Part shown: piece after piece, positions 11,478 to 21,997 of the stretch
How positions within the stretch are numbered: the stretch's first letter is position 1
Layout: each line of letters opens with the position of its first letter
Assembly: GCA_030248065.1 (NCBI GenBank)
Contig: JASAMV010007728.1
Location: 20,966-84,965, forward strand
Origin: Rhynchonema sp. JSB1_4
Taxonomy: Eukaryota > Nematoda > Chromadorea > Monhysterida > Xyalidae
Reading direction: 5' to 3'
Length of the DNA stretch: 64,000 nt
The notes under the pieces: generated by a model
Seen by the model: the letters and a program-made list of their open reading frames with translations, nothing else
The model's database searches: none
What the model was told of the DNA's origin: nothing
Made by a program: the position numbers and the translations under genes

Positions 11478-12784
11478 TTAACTGAACATCGTGCGAATTA
11501 CTCGTCTTCGAATCGAAGGCTTGGTCAATTTGGTGACCACACGCGCCACTCTGTTCACCCAATACGGAACGTTGACGTCTGCGCCACAAAGTGCCTGAAT
11601 TTGTCAGGGGAAGGGGCATTTGGTGTGGGGTATTCGCCAATAATGGGGTAGATCTCAAATATACATAGGTCGGAATCTTGACTTGTCAAGTGACACTTTT
11701 GCAACGAAATGGTTTTCTTTTGACACCAACTGATGTCACTAAGTTCGACCGGCGTGAAGTCGTTCATCGCCAGCTAATAAAGAACGCAGCATGTTGGTCA
11801 AAATTAGTAGTTTGAGCAAAACACAAAAATGAAAAAAATGAAACGTTGTGATCAAGACCGGACCGAACTAACAGCAGCCTATCAAGTCATCGAAAAAACG
11901 GAGTCATCAGACGACATGTGTCAGTCTGTACCAATTGATTGCAAGATGCTTTCCAGACCGAAACAGATAAGCAAAAAAGCGCGCTTGGTTGATCAAGCAT
12001 CGTTCAGGGACACAAAGTGGCAAAACCAACTTTTGCAAACGCCTTTCCAAACTGATTGCAATTTCGAACAAACGGATCGTAGTCGCCGAGTTGAGCTTGA
12101 AGTTGGTCGTTGGTGCCTTGAGCCAACGCGTGCACTTCGGCAAATGACAGTGTCGTCGTGCACAGGGGCACTTGGGCGCTAAACGGATAAAAATATGATT
12201 AAATTTATTAGCCTTTATCATTATTGAAAATTTGCCCAAAGATAATCAAACGAACATCAACTTCCAATGATAGAGATTCGAATCGGATATTTTCAGTGCG
12301 CGAGCGCGCTCCAGCCGGATTTTCTGCTCGTTGTGAAATCCAAACTCTGAAATCGAGTGAGCGCTTATCATTTTTGTATTGCGTATGATTCGTGGAGATG
12401 AAACATCAAACGGCATTATCGTAGGTGGCAGCAGCAACGCACCGACACCGTACACTTCAATTTCGCTGTGATGCACGCCCAGGTGGATATCAGAAAGGAT
12501 TCTTTCACTCTTCTAAAAAAATGAAAGACGTTCGTTAATTTGTATTTTCGCAGAGAATTATAAAATTTGCAAATAGTTGATTTCCAAACCCGTTTTATTC
12601 CCCGGTACACATTGAGCGTCACGTTCGACCCACCCACTCCTCCGCGTAAAGGCTTGATCTTGAACACTTGTTGGTCGATGGATTCGGGCGGAGGAACGAT
12701 GTTCTCTGCACACAACCCAAGGTTTGCGATTGTGATAATCACCAACAGCAACAACACATCAAGTGGTATCAAAAAACGCGTCAT
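11478..12784 (-). CDS. PPPDE/DeSI-family thiol hydrolase with an N-terminal signal peptide, 238 aa, four exons
   Basis: PPPDE proteins (DeSI-1/DeSI-2) are papain-fold cysteine hydrolases with deSUMOylating, deubiquitinating or thioesterase activity. Exons on the minus strand are 12784-12590, 12512-12256, 12178-12031 and 11594-11478, all phase-consistent (717 nt). Family features in order are VTLNVY near residue 58, then LGVHHSEIEVYG carrying the likely catalytic His, then DYDPFVRNCNQFGKAF carrying the likely catalytic Cys. The typical ending LCG...VPYWVNRVA follows. Length is slightly above DeSI-2 (194 aa). The surprise is the start: MTRFLIPLDVLLLLVIITIANLG then C-A, a strong signal peptide, whereas described DeSI proteins act in the cytosol or nucleus. 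A second donor or acceptor choice could change exon 2's end, but the domain call is firm. Confidence 0.75.
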
Positions 12785-13638
12785 GGTGACAATTATAGAT
12801 AGATTTTATGCCAAAAACATTCAAGCACAAATAATGATAAAAATCGTCATGCTCTTATGCAGGGATAAAACGGCAAAAAATTTACGTACACAACAGTTGC
12901 AGCCCTTCAACATCGACGTAAAACCGAAAGGGTCGCTGGTCCCTCTTGAAAGTGTGTGGCTATCATGTTTTTGTTTGGTCGTGTATGCAGTGTGCCGTTT
13001 CCGTCATGTGAAGATCCTACTTGTTTCTAACGTGTCCTTTTCTTTTTCTTGTTGTCTTATTCACCATGTATTTTTCTTCATTTTTGGTGTCCAATCATCA
13101 GTTAAACTAACAATCTGGGCAACCAATGCCGTTTCCAGAGAAATGCAAGCACACTGCGGATAATAATCAGGCTGGATCTTTTAACAAAAGTGAAACATTG
13201 AAAAAGTGCGTCACACACAAGGTCCAATTCATTCGCTTTTTCATCTTTGCATGCCTAAGCATGGAAGTTACAAGCCAATTGTTTCGCATCCGCTGGTTTA
13301 TTTTTCGCTTCAAGCACCCCGAAGCCTGTAAATGGAAACGTTTCCATTCGAATTTAAATGGATTTTTCTTTTTTTTGTCTGAGGGCTGATTTTGCAGCAA
13401 TTTCCACACGGAGTCCCGGTCTTTAAGTAGAAAACTCAGGTAGTTCATTACTTGATGGTTCAACCTACTAAATCAATTCTCGCCTTTGTACCGTAAGGTT
13501 GATATTCACCACGACACAGATCAATATTTCGCGAAAAAGCTTTACAGCGTATTCATTTCTCAAAGTGTCAAATGAATTATAAACTAAGTCAAGAAGGCAA
13601 AACGGATCCTAGCGAACAATTATATATGTTTTCTTAAA
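12785..13638. other. Intergenic gap, nothing identified
   Basis: This lies between the 5' end of the PPPDE gene and the 3' end of the zinc-finger gene, both on the minus strand. A short open frame at 13126-13389 has low-complexity composition, no splice partner and no family resemblance. No repeat was recognised. Confidence 0.4.
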
Positions 13639-15012
13639 TCAGCCAGCACAAAGACTTGTTTGTTTGAATACAAGGCCATATTCAACACATTTGAGTGATC
13701 GTGAATTCGAGTGAACGCGCAAGTGGCTAATCAGATATTCTTTTACTTTGAACGATTTCGAACATTTCGTGCAACTGAACGGTCGCTCGCTGTTGTGCGT
13801 GACCAGCTGATGTCGTTTCAGATGTCCCTTGGTCTTGTAGTCGTTATCGCATTCGCTGCATTTGAATGGTCTGACATCGGTGTGACTTCGCCGGTGAGCA
13901 TAAAGCAGTTGGGATTTTTTGAATGCAGCACCACATTGCGAACATTTGTACGGTCGTTGGTCGGAGTGAATGACCGAGTGGTTGCGCAGATCGCCGTGGG
14001 TTTTGAATTCCTTTGAACATTGAACACACTTGAACGGCAGTCCATCGGAATGTCGGAGAATGTGCACACGCAGGCAATTTTTTGATTTGAATGTCTTCGA
14101 ACATTGCGTGCAGGAGAACGGTCGTTGATCGTTGTGTTTGTGCTGTTGATGCGACTTTAGCTGGTAGTTGGTTCCGAATTCGTAGGTGCATTCGGTGCAT
14201 CTGTATGGTTTGATATCAGAGTGAACCGTTTTGCGATGAGTATAGAGTGAATTTGGTTGTTTGAATGCAGCACCACACTGTGTGCAATTGAATGGCCGCT
14301 GATTGGAGTGAGTGAATGAGTGCGCTAGCAGATCGCACCTGGTCACGAACACCGTCGAACAGTGAATGCAGCGGAATTCATTGTGTTCATGTTTCCTGCG
14401 TTGATGTGCCCTGAGGCCACCAACATTTGCAAATCGGCGGTCACATTCGGCGCATTTGTATGACTTGAGATCAGAGTGAGCGAGTCTGCGATGACTACGC
14501 AGTCCTTCCGGTTGTTTGAATGCCGCACAACACTCAGCGCACTTGAATAGGCGTTGATCGGCGTGAATGAGTGTGTGCCGCTGCAGCGCGCGATAAGATT
14601 TGAACGTCTTCGAGCACTGAACGCAGTGGAACAGTCGTTGAGGATTGTCAATTTCATGTTTGCACTGGTGGTGTGATCGGAGAGCGTTGGCATTTGCAGA
14701 CCGGTAATCACATTCGGAGCATTTGAACGGTTTGAACACGGAATGAACACGAAAATGATTGTTCAGATCGCCTTTCTCGTTGTACGCAAGCCCACGTTCG
14801 GCGCATTCATGTTGTCGTTGATCAGAATGAATCAGCGAATGCTTCTTCAGTTGGCATTTTGACGCATATGATTTCGAACACTGAGAACATTGAAAGTCTC
14901 GCTGCTGGGCGTGAGCGGAAATGTGATGTCTGTTCACGGACGCCTTGGCCTTGTAGCACACGCCACAAATGACGCATTCGTACGGTCGGTTGTCGTTGCA
15001 AAATCTCATCAT
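13639..15012 (-). CDS. C2H2 zinc-finger array protein, 457 aa, about 16 fingers
   Basis: This is probably a DNA-binding nuclear protein. One uninterrupted frame holds about 16 tandem C2H2 units (consensus F/Y-K-C-x-x-C, 12 residues, H, 3-4 residues, H). Most are joined by HSDQRPF/Y- or HSDIKPY-type linkers close to TGEKPF. Unit 3 has lost a zinc ligand (CAERG instead of C-x-x-C) and the last unit is truncated (CVEYG, then stop). Fingers follow a three-unit order: an SK type (CSKTFKS), a GAAFKQ type and a D-type (ECDxRF). There is no effector domain. Just upstream the minus strand reads FKCAKCDL in another frame, a decayed further finger, so the array may once have been longer or the start ATG may not be original. 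A minus-strand single-exon gene in an intron-rich region also suggests retroposition. Confidence 0.8.
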   Translation of the reverse strand: MMRFCNDNRPYECVICGVCYKAKASVNRHHISAHAQQRDFQCSQCSKSYASKCQLKKHSLIHSDQRQHECAERGLAYNEKGDLNNHFRVHSVFKPFKCSECDYRSANANALRSHHQCKHEIDNPQRLFHCVQCSKTFKSYRALQRHTLIHADQRLFKCAECCAAFKQPEGLRSHRRLAHSDLKSYKCAECDRRFANVGGLRAHQRRKHEHNEFRCIHCSTVFVTRCDLLAHSFTHSNQRPFNCTQCGAAFKQPNSLYTHRKTVHSDIKPYRCTECTYEFGTNYQLKSHQQHKHNDQRPFSCTQCSKTFKSKNCLRVHILRHSDGLPFKCVQCSKEFKTHGDLRNHSVIHSDQRPYKCSQCGAAFKKSQLLYAHRRSHTDVRPFKCSECDNDYKTKGHLKRHQLVTHNSERPFSCTKCSKSFKVKEYLISHLRVHSNSRSLKCVEYGLVFKQTSLCAG

Positions 15013-16301
15013 ATCATTTGAACGGTCAGGGTGATTTTCATCAAATCACATTTTGCACATTTGAAATGGTGGGTGTAGTAACAGAACTGTCCTGGAAGGA
15101 TGAATGAATGCATTAGACACATTCATGGGTGCTGCGCACAAGCATGACAAGCAAACAAAAAAGTTTTTATTAGAGCACTGTTTTTTTTTTCAAAAAAAGC
15201 ACAAAAAATTGGTCGAAAACGCGTGAAATCGACTTTATGTTGTCTCCAATATTTTTGTGTCTGTTTTTGCATCTGAAGGTGACCACTAGACGCCCTTCGC
15301 ACTTTCTCAAGTGTGGAATTTGGGATAAAACCCGCAAACGCTACATCTTTCAGACGGTTATTTGGGAGAGAACGCCCCGAGGTCATTTCGGCTTGGGAAA
15401 GTCGACCGAAGGCTGTGAGCAGACAAACGCGGAATGCGGGATTGGTTTAAAAACAGCAACTCCTTAACTGTATAGCTACAGTACACTGAGGTGCTTCAAG
15501 AAAATGTTTCAAAGTCTGTTTGGCGCGTTAGGGATGTATGATGACTACGCTGGTTTTTATTCCGCATTCCGCGTTTATCTGCTCGCAGCCGAAGTCCAAC
15601 GTTGGGTTCGGCGTGTGTTCAGTTTGTCGACCTATGAATCCTGTCTTACTTATATTTGTGTCCCAACAGTATATTCCCAAGTTCTTTTATGGACATAAGC
15701 AAGTCACCTCAGTGGTCTACAGTATGTACATATAGTAAGCCCCCCAACCGACTGATTGGTGCATCCGCTGCTTTGTAGCGCACCAACACACTTTAATCTG
15801 CAACCGCTGTACCCACTAGTGTACCGTGCTGATGTTGTCATACTTTATCTAATGTTACTACTTCCTTCAAGTTGCACGTGGGGTTTAGGTTGGGGAATAT
15901 TATCAGAAATCAGATGCAATTAAGTAAACTTGCAGATAACGACGGAGAACAAGCAAATACATAGAAAAGAATAACTAGAAAAGATACAAATCAGTGGACG
16001 TATAGCTGCGGGCTAAAAAAATAAAAATTTGTAAGCCTGATGGAGAAACAAAAAACGGCTGGTGTTGATGTGTCCTTGAAGGCTCCAATCTATTTCAATT
16101 GTGCAAGCAACGCACTGCATCAGCAAGAACATAATAAATAGACAAATTAACATTCACCCATGGTCTGCAGCGGACGTAACGTGATGCAACATCAGGGCTG
16201 CTGCCCTGGTTGGCCTTGCTGCTTATTCACCCAGCAGGGCCATTTGCCATTCAGTTGACTCGGTCCGTGGTTTTCATGCAATGCTAATAGTCACTGCCGC
16301 T

Positions 16302-16838
16302 CAGTGGCGGATCTAGCTTTTGACCAAGGGAGGGCCAAATCCAAAAAGTCATTTTTATATCTGCTTGTTCCATTTTTGAAAAGTCATTTTTGTCCGGTCC
16401 TTGTTTAGAGTTCCGCGCTTTGCATCAAACACTCAAAATGTAACAAGTCGCGCGAAGCCAAATTTCCTTGCAAATTGATGTATTGGTCGCACAATGTTCA
16501 TATAAGAATTCATCAAATCAATCCTGATTTTCAGGTTTGGTCACTCTTAAGCACTGTACTATTTGTGATTCTCCCAAAACATTTTCATCTGAAAATAATC
16601 TAGCACAGCACCCACGTTGCTGTGGGTCTGAAACGTTTTGGTGACTGCATTTGTGTGTGATCGCGCAATGCAACGTCATTGCCCCGTCACTTTCCTGCTT
16701 CACGATTCAGGAAAAAAACTGACCAATTCTTATAAAGTCATCGTGCGACAAATAAAAACAACGAGCAAAGGGCGCGATCTTTGCACTTTTGAAGACTTCG
16801 AGATTTAAAGTCCTGCGATTTAGGGGGTGACACAAGAC
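16302..16838 (+). repeat. Dispersed repeat R2, copy 1
   Basis: It begins CAGTGGCGGATCTAGC, followed by gggccaaatccaaaaagtca and tttttat...ttgttccatttt. It ends near tcctgcgatttagggggtg. The same series of words occurs at 37465-37825. Copy 1 is interrupted by a foldback at 16480-16751. This is probably a non-autonomous DNA transposon. Confidence 0.55.
16480..16751. repeat. Foldback element nested in R2
   Basis: The end ttggtcgcacaatgttcata...agaattcat is the inverted, diverged copy of the far end (aattcttataaagtcatcgtgcgacaa). The terminal inverted repeats are about 45 bp. A related end occurs at 6470 (attggtcgcacaatg). The centre includes ctgtgggtctgaaacgtttt. Confidence 0.5.
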
Positions 16839-16954
16839 ACCAGCATTTCAATGGCAATTTGGTCTATTTTTATGCACCTTGTGGACAATCGGCACAATAA
16901 TAGAACAACAAGCAGCAGTTTCAAAGAGCGATAGCCCCACCTTCGAGTGGTAAT

Positions 16955-17460
16955 AAGGGCGCCCTTAGTCATCATAGTGGAAAATGGAAATGCAAAAAAC
17001 ATTTTCTGTGTGAAACCTGACCAATCAGCGGCCGAGAATTGAGTGGAACAGAAAATGTTTTTGTCACATGTCAAAACATGGCTGCTGCAGTAAAATGTTT
17101 TATTTCATTTCCATTTTCCATTTTTCAGTATGCCCTTAGTCATATTGGAAAATGGAAATGGAAAACTTGGACATAGATTATTTTTTGCATTTCCATTTCC
17201 ATTTTCCACTATGGGTGATATTTTCGAAACGGTGTAAAGGTCAGTTGGGTGTAAAGGTCGGTGGAAAGCTCGGTCGACAGCTCAGTGTGATAGACCTCGG
17301 TGTAAACTTGAAACATTCCACGTTAATAACAGGCAATGTTTCACGTTTACACCGAGCTACGCCGACCGAGCTTTCGACCGAACTTTACACCGACCTTTAC
17401 GCCCAACTGACCTTTACACCGTTTCGAAAATTCCACCCTATGACTAAGGGCGCCCTAACA
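16955..17460. repeat. Foldback family C (TTAGGGCGCCC ends), copy 1, with a nested hairpin
   Basis: The outer ends are agggcgcccttagtcat and atgactaagggcgccct. The interior alternates words such as ttccatttccattttcca with their complements and carries accaatcagc. A second hairpin (17215-17440, aaacggtgtaaaggtcagtt against aactgacctttacaccgttt) has been inserted, with gaaacattcc...caatgtttcac at its apex. Its sister copy is at 48254-48603. Confidence 0.65.
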
Positions 17461-17989
17461 AAAAACACATATAATTATACTTCACATGTGTTTTGCCCAA
17501 GGTAGTATACAGTACGTATATGTACCTATGCAGGTATAGTCAACCAAGAACTCATGAGACGACTTATTTTGAAGTTGACTTGAACGGATCCAATAATGTT
17601 AAGGTTCCACGTATATTTCGGAAATGAAAGAAAGAGAAACGCATGTATTTTTCAAAACACGTTCCCACCTCGGTGCGTAAATTCCCTTTTGACTCCCAAA
17701 ACATTTGTGTGTTTGAACGACGTTGATGTTCGCGTAAGCACGCCACAAATTGAGGTCAGCCAGCTGGAACTTGTCATCATGTGTCTCTCGGCCCAATCTC
17801 TTTCTTTTGTTTGCGAAAACCCGTGTAACCGGCGCATTTTTGAATCTGGCCAAGTAAGCTTTAAAAAGAGTCGTCTCATGAGCACGTGGCTGAACTATAC
17901 AATGCATTCATTGAATCAACGACTGAATAAAAAGAGCAGAGAATCACAGCCAAACGATAAAGCATCAACATTACACTGTAGAAACTATG

Positions 17990-18183
17990 TAAAGGCAAAC
18001 TACACCAACACGAGCCCGATTTCGAAGATGGTGTGTATTCAAAATGAATAGAAAGAGAAAATCATCACGCTCCACTTTGTATTCTTCAGCGTGTAACATT
18101 TCGCAAATCAGCAGCCACGTATGAATGAATGTTTCACTATTCTGCCAGCTGCGAAATCGGGCTCATGTTGGCGTAGTTTGTCT
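17990..18183. repeat. MITE family B, copy 1
   Basis: The end ggcaaactacaccaacacga, then gcccgatttcg, pairs with cgaaatcgggctcatgttgg, then cgtagtttg. The inside carries atcagcagccacgtatg and gaatgtttcac. Homologous copies lie at 48614-48808 and 55322-55515. No coding capacity is seen. Confidence 0.65.
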
Positions 18184-18566
18184 ATACCTACAGTAATTGG
18201 TCTCAACGGGGAAAAGCGAGTGTTCGAAAGTAAAATATATGCAATAAAAAGGTTCATAAAATATGCGGTGCCAGCGGAGAATGGTACCTGAAGAGTGCAA
18301 CCCCGCGGATTCACTTCGATTTCTTACAACTTCACGCTAAACACTCCAATTCTGAAGTGGAACCGCAATATCCGGAAGTGGGTCCTTTGAGCTGTGAATG
18401 ATCACGATGGTGGTTTAACTGGCATTCTTATTCTCCGTTAACACGATGAGCTCAAAATTCAACACTGCTTTGAAAGAAAGGTGCATAGCAAGCCAAAACA
18501 TTCAAAGCCACGTATGATAATCGACCAGAATCTTTTCGTTTAAACGTGCACAAAGAGCGACTTTGC

Positions 18567-19481
18567 TTAATTTCGGGATCCTCGACGACCAAATCGACGT
18601 CCGCCGCGACCAAAAGGTCGTTGTCGTGTGCAGTTCGGTGCAGGCCCGTCACAGAGCCCGTCATCGACGGCTTCGGCCACACACTCGCACATCAATTGAC
18701 GACATTGGCGGCGGTCGATGGCGATGGAGCTGCAGAAAAAAATGGAGAATATTAGATTAGTTACATGGGAGAATATTAGTTACACTGACGATGACCTGGT
18801 GCACCGTGAAATTCAATGCATCAGGCATGGACCTTGAAAAAGTTGATTAGAGATCGATTTACTGATAAAAGTTGTTTACTGATGAGTTTCGACCCATTCA
18901 CATTGTGATGCGATGACCGCATGGATATAATATGCACACCGATCGAGGTATTTGACAGCAGGTGAATCCTAAGTGTCGCTATGTCAGGCCCAAATGTAAC
19001 CCAACTTTCGTACTTGGAGAAGTAGAAATGTTCAACGCCCCTGCTCCCGCGCACTCACGCTTTGCACTGCCTCATACAGGCGCGGAAATCGGTGTTCTGG
19101 AAGCATTCCCTGCTGGGTCGTTCCTTCGGTGTGCCACCCCCCGCTGGTTTGCACGCCTCTTTGCACCCAGCGATCTCGACCGGGGGTTGACGCTCTGGTT
19201 TGGACTCGGTCGCGCAACCGGCCGATGCCACACACGCAGACATGCACTCACGTTTGGCTAGGTGCGCAGAGTGGCAATCCTCTAGCGTCAGCTGAAATAT
19301 GACCCAGTGAATAAACAACGACCGTACACGAAACAAGTTTCATGAAACAAGCGTTGCACCAAAAGATCAATCAACAAGAAGACCGATCAAATATACAGTA
19401 ACCATATCTTACCTCCTCATCTTGACAATAGACGACAACCAGTGCCAACATGAAAACGGAAACAATCTTGAATGCAGCCAT
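18567..19481 (-). CDS. Secreted cysteine-rich protein, paralogue 1, three exons
   Basis: Exons on the minus strand are 19481-19413, 19291-19059 and 18729-18567. Splices are phase 0 and phase 2 and give 154 aa. The product begins with a signal peptide (MAAFKIVSVFMLALVVVYCQ). The mature part has about 14 cysteines in three clusters (LTLEDC...KRECMSAC...AGC; RECFQNTDFRACMRQC; RRQCRQLMCEC...LCDG). It ends with a basic Gly/Arg tail (RPFGRGGRRFGRRGSRN). No family was recognised; the cysteine spacing would suit a disulphide-knotted effector, inhibitor or matrix peptide. Reading exon 2 straight through would stop after QCKA, but the GC|gtgagt donor and the conserved third exon in both copies support splicing. 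It is paired head to head with 20571-21425. Confidence 0.7.
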
Positions 19482-19580
19482 GTTTGCACAAATATGTTAT
19501 TTTCGTTTATTCACACGGTTATTTCAATGAATTGTTGAACTTTCGATCAAGTGATACCAGAACGAGCAATATCGTTTTAA

Positions 19581-19586
19581 TTTATA
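19581..19586 (-). promoter_or_regulatory. TATA box of cysteine-rich paralogue 1
   Basis: TATAAA on the minus strand (tttata on +) lies about 100 bp before the ATG at 19481. The divergent paralogue has a TATA box at nearly the same distance, which supports function. Confidence 0.5.
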
Positions 19587-20468
19587 CCATGCTTGTGTGC
19601 GTGGGCTGAGCCGCTTTCGGGTGACAAGAGGCGATTATGTCCGTGTAAATACATAACACGTCAATTGTCATGTAAACAAGCGCGGTCCAGATTGCAAACT
19701 TGTGTACGCACGTGCACGTCCAGTACAGTATTCACCTTCAACATGTGTAAACACTGTCGAGGCATGCATGTGCACAGAAATCAGACAGCGCAGGCGTTTT
19801 TATGTTCATTTTTTTGCTGTGTGTAAAAATGGGCTGATACTGCTGTTGTTGACGGAACTGCCTGTGATTCGTGCACCTGTTGGATGTCTCTCAAATGCAG
19901 CCCATGCATAGATCCAGCTTTCTGCCAAGGGTGCCAAATCCCACAACTCATTTTTGTTTAGTACATGTTTGATTTTCATGTTTTTCCCTCCCGGATCTGC
20001 TAGTGTGCATAACAGCGAGACGGCAGAAACCAGGGCGCGAAGAAAATGAATACCACTTGGATAGCGCGACAGGCGTGTTGACGACAACTGACATTCGGGT
20101 CGGCAGTTGCCTTGACAACATTGGTATAAGCCTGAGAAAGTGATGTAAACAACATACAGGATGCATGGAAGTTTGAAACGCGAACAAATGTTACACGACA
20201 GGCTTGTTTACCGTGCTAAAAATAAAGTTGAAAACCTACCATTGTTATTGAAAAAAGCATTAAAGCGGTTGCGGTGGATCAGTGACGTAAATAAACCGCT
20301 CACAGAGTGGGGGAGAAAATCTGCGATTTTTTGCGGAAATGAAGGCAATCGGGAAATTCATACCAGAGCCTATTACCTGCGTTTTGGTATTTTTGGTTTT
20401 ATTGACAGGAATGAGCTTTGACGTCACCATTTGATCCAAAAGTTGGCTAATTCCTCTCGCCCAGGTTC

Positions 20469-20474
20469 TATAAA
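20469..20474 (+). promoter_or_regulatory. TATA box of cysteine-rich paralogue 2
   Basis: TATAAA within gttctataaatacc lies 97 bp before the ATG at 20571, mirroring the position in the inverted copy. Confidence 0.5.
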
Positions 20475-20570
20475 TACCAGATGAGTTCACTCAATCAGCA
20501 TCATCTTTGTTTGAAATTGAGTTACGGCTCCAAGTCATAAATCACTCAGAACACTCATCTTTATCATAAA

Positions 20571-21425
20571 ATGGCCGCTTTCAAGATCGCCACCGTTTTC
20601 ATGTTGGCGCTGGTTGTTGTTCACTGTCAGGATGAGGGGGTGAGACCTGGGGGTTACTGTATTTGTCCTGCTTTCAAAAAGCGTGTTTGTTGCAACTATT
20701 GTTTCCCAAAACTTTTAGGTTTTTAAAATCCAGTTAAAAGTAGAAAATGATTTCTACTGCCACACATTCCAGCTGACGTTAGAGGATTGCCACTCGGCGC
20801 ACTTGGCCAAACGTGAGTGCATGTCTGCGTGTGTGGCATCGGCCGGTTGCGCGACCGAGTCCAAACCCGAGCGTCAACCCCCGGTCGAGATCGCTGCGTG
20901 CAAAGAGGCGTGCAAACCAGCGGGGGATGACACACCGAGGGAACGACCCAGCAGGGAATGCTTCCAGAACACCGATTTCCGCGCCTGTATGAGGCAGTGC
21001 AAAGCGTGAGTGCGCGGGGAGGTGACGGATAGGAATAAAAGCTTTCCCAAGTTTTGAGCTTCGTATGGGACTTTAGGCCGCTTGTACTGACGAAGACATG
21101 ACGCACCGCCAATTGATGAACCAGAACTTGAAGTTCCGGCATTAACACGAGGCATTGATTCTGCCAAGGCGAAACAGCACCACCTAACGGTGCACCAGGT
21201 CATCGTCAGTTAAAGTTCACCAGATGACCTGCTGCTAAATAAACCTTCGACACAACATTTATCTAGTATTCTCCAAATTCGTATATCTGCAGCTCCATCT
21301 CCATCGACCGCCGTCAATGTCGTCAATTGATGTGCGAGTGTGTGGCCGAAGCCGTCGATGACGGGCTCTGTGACGGGCCTGCACCCGACTGCACGCAACA
21401 ACGACCTTTTGGACGTCGATTCTAA
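20571..21425 (+). CDS. Secreted cysteine-rich protein, paralogue 2, three exons
   Basis: Exons 20571-20639, 20773-21005 and 21293-21425 give 144 aa. The signal peptide is MAAFKIATVFMLALVVVHCQ and the cysteine pattern matches paralogue 1, cluster for cluster. The third exon ends earlier (TQQRPFGRRF), so the Gly/Arg tail of paralogue 1 is missing and the C-terminal basic charge is reduced. Exon 2 is nearly identical between the two genes, with a handful of changes such as GGG to GDD. The gene points away from its partner, and the two could share regulatory sequence between them. Function is unknown. Confidence 0.7.
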
Positions 21426-21997
21426 GGTCAATCTTGAAGAATGTGCACACAATCGTCCAATATGGCTGTGAAATTGATTCTTATCCAAAACTCTTGATGC
21501 TGTGTCTCTTTCTTTTATCAATGTTCATGACGTGTTGGTGTAAACATGCAGTATGTATTTGTTGCTAATTTTTGTTTTCAATAACTTTACGCACAAAATT
21601 ATTCACACTTTTCGATAAACGTGGTCAAAACGAAAGTTTCTTCCTGTAGAATGGTATCCGAAACGGAGATCTGATCCACCAAATAGGATATGCGGGGTCA
21701 CACAACACCTACTGTGTACATAGAGAGAAAAGCCGATTGTCGGATCAATAGTGAGCCAACTGTCATATTCCCATGCATCACTTCAGATTTTGCTTGTGTT
21801 CAAAAAATACATATCAAATCATGTGGTCTTATCTTGTATACATTGTTTTGCTCAAAAGAATCAAGGAAATACGGGTTTGCGTTTGTCATTTAGCCAATGC
21901 TATACGAAGACAAAATCAAAATTGAGTTTGACAAGAGTTTAAAGCTTGACTTAGAAACGAAATGTAAACGGCAGTAAATTAATAATGACATTATTAA

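Larger units (their letters stand above)
15013..18566. other. Repeat-rich intergenic region
   Basis: No gene can be supported. Bases 15240-15460 and 15520-15610 share inverted words (tgagcagacaaacgcggaatgcgg against ttccgcattccgcgtttatctgctcgc), another foldback. Further on lie the 16302-16838 repeat with a nested foldback, the 16955-17460 element and a family B MITE at about 17990-18180. Minus-strand frames around 17600-17900 are open but unsupported. Confidence 0.5.
18567..21425. repeat. Inverted segmental duplication carrying the cysteine-rich gene pair
   Basis: Bases 18567-19590 and 20465-21425 are inverted copies of each other around a centre near 20.0 kb. Exons, exon boundaries and TATA position match between arms, as do pieces of the introns (for example actgacgatgacctggtgcacc at 18783 against its complement near 21195). 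About 0.9 kb between the two TATA boxes is not duplicated. Coding parts are more alike than introns, so the copies are not brand new or are under selection. Confidence 0.8.

Noticed and set aside
17599..17907. Minus-strand frame of about 100 codons near 17.7 kb
   Set aside because: Flanked by inverted words typical of a foldback, with no start, splice or domain support.
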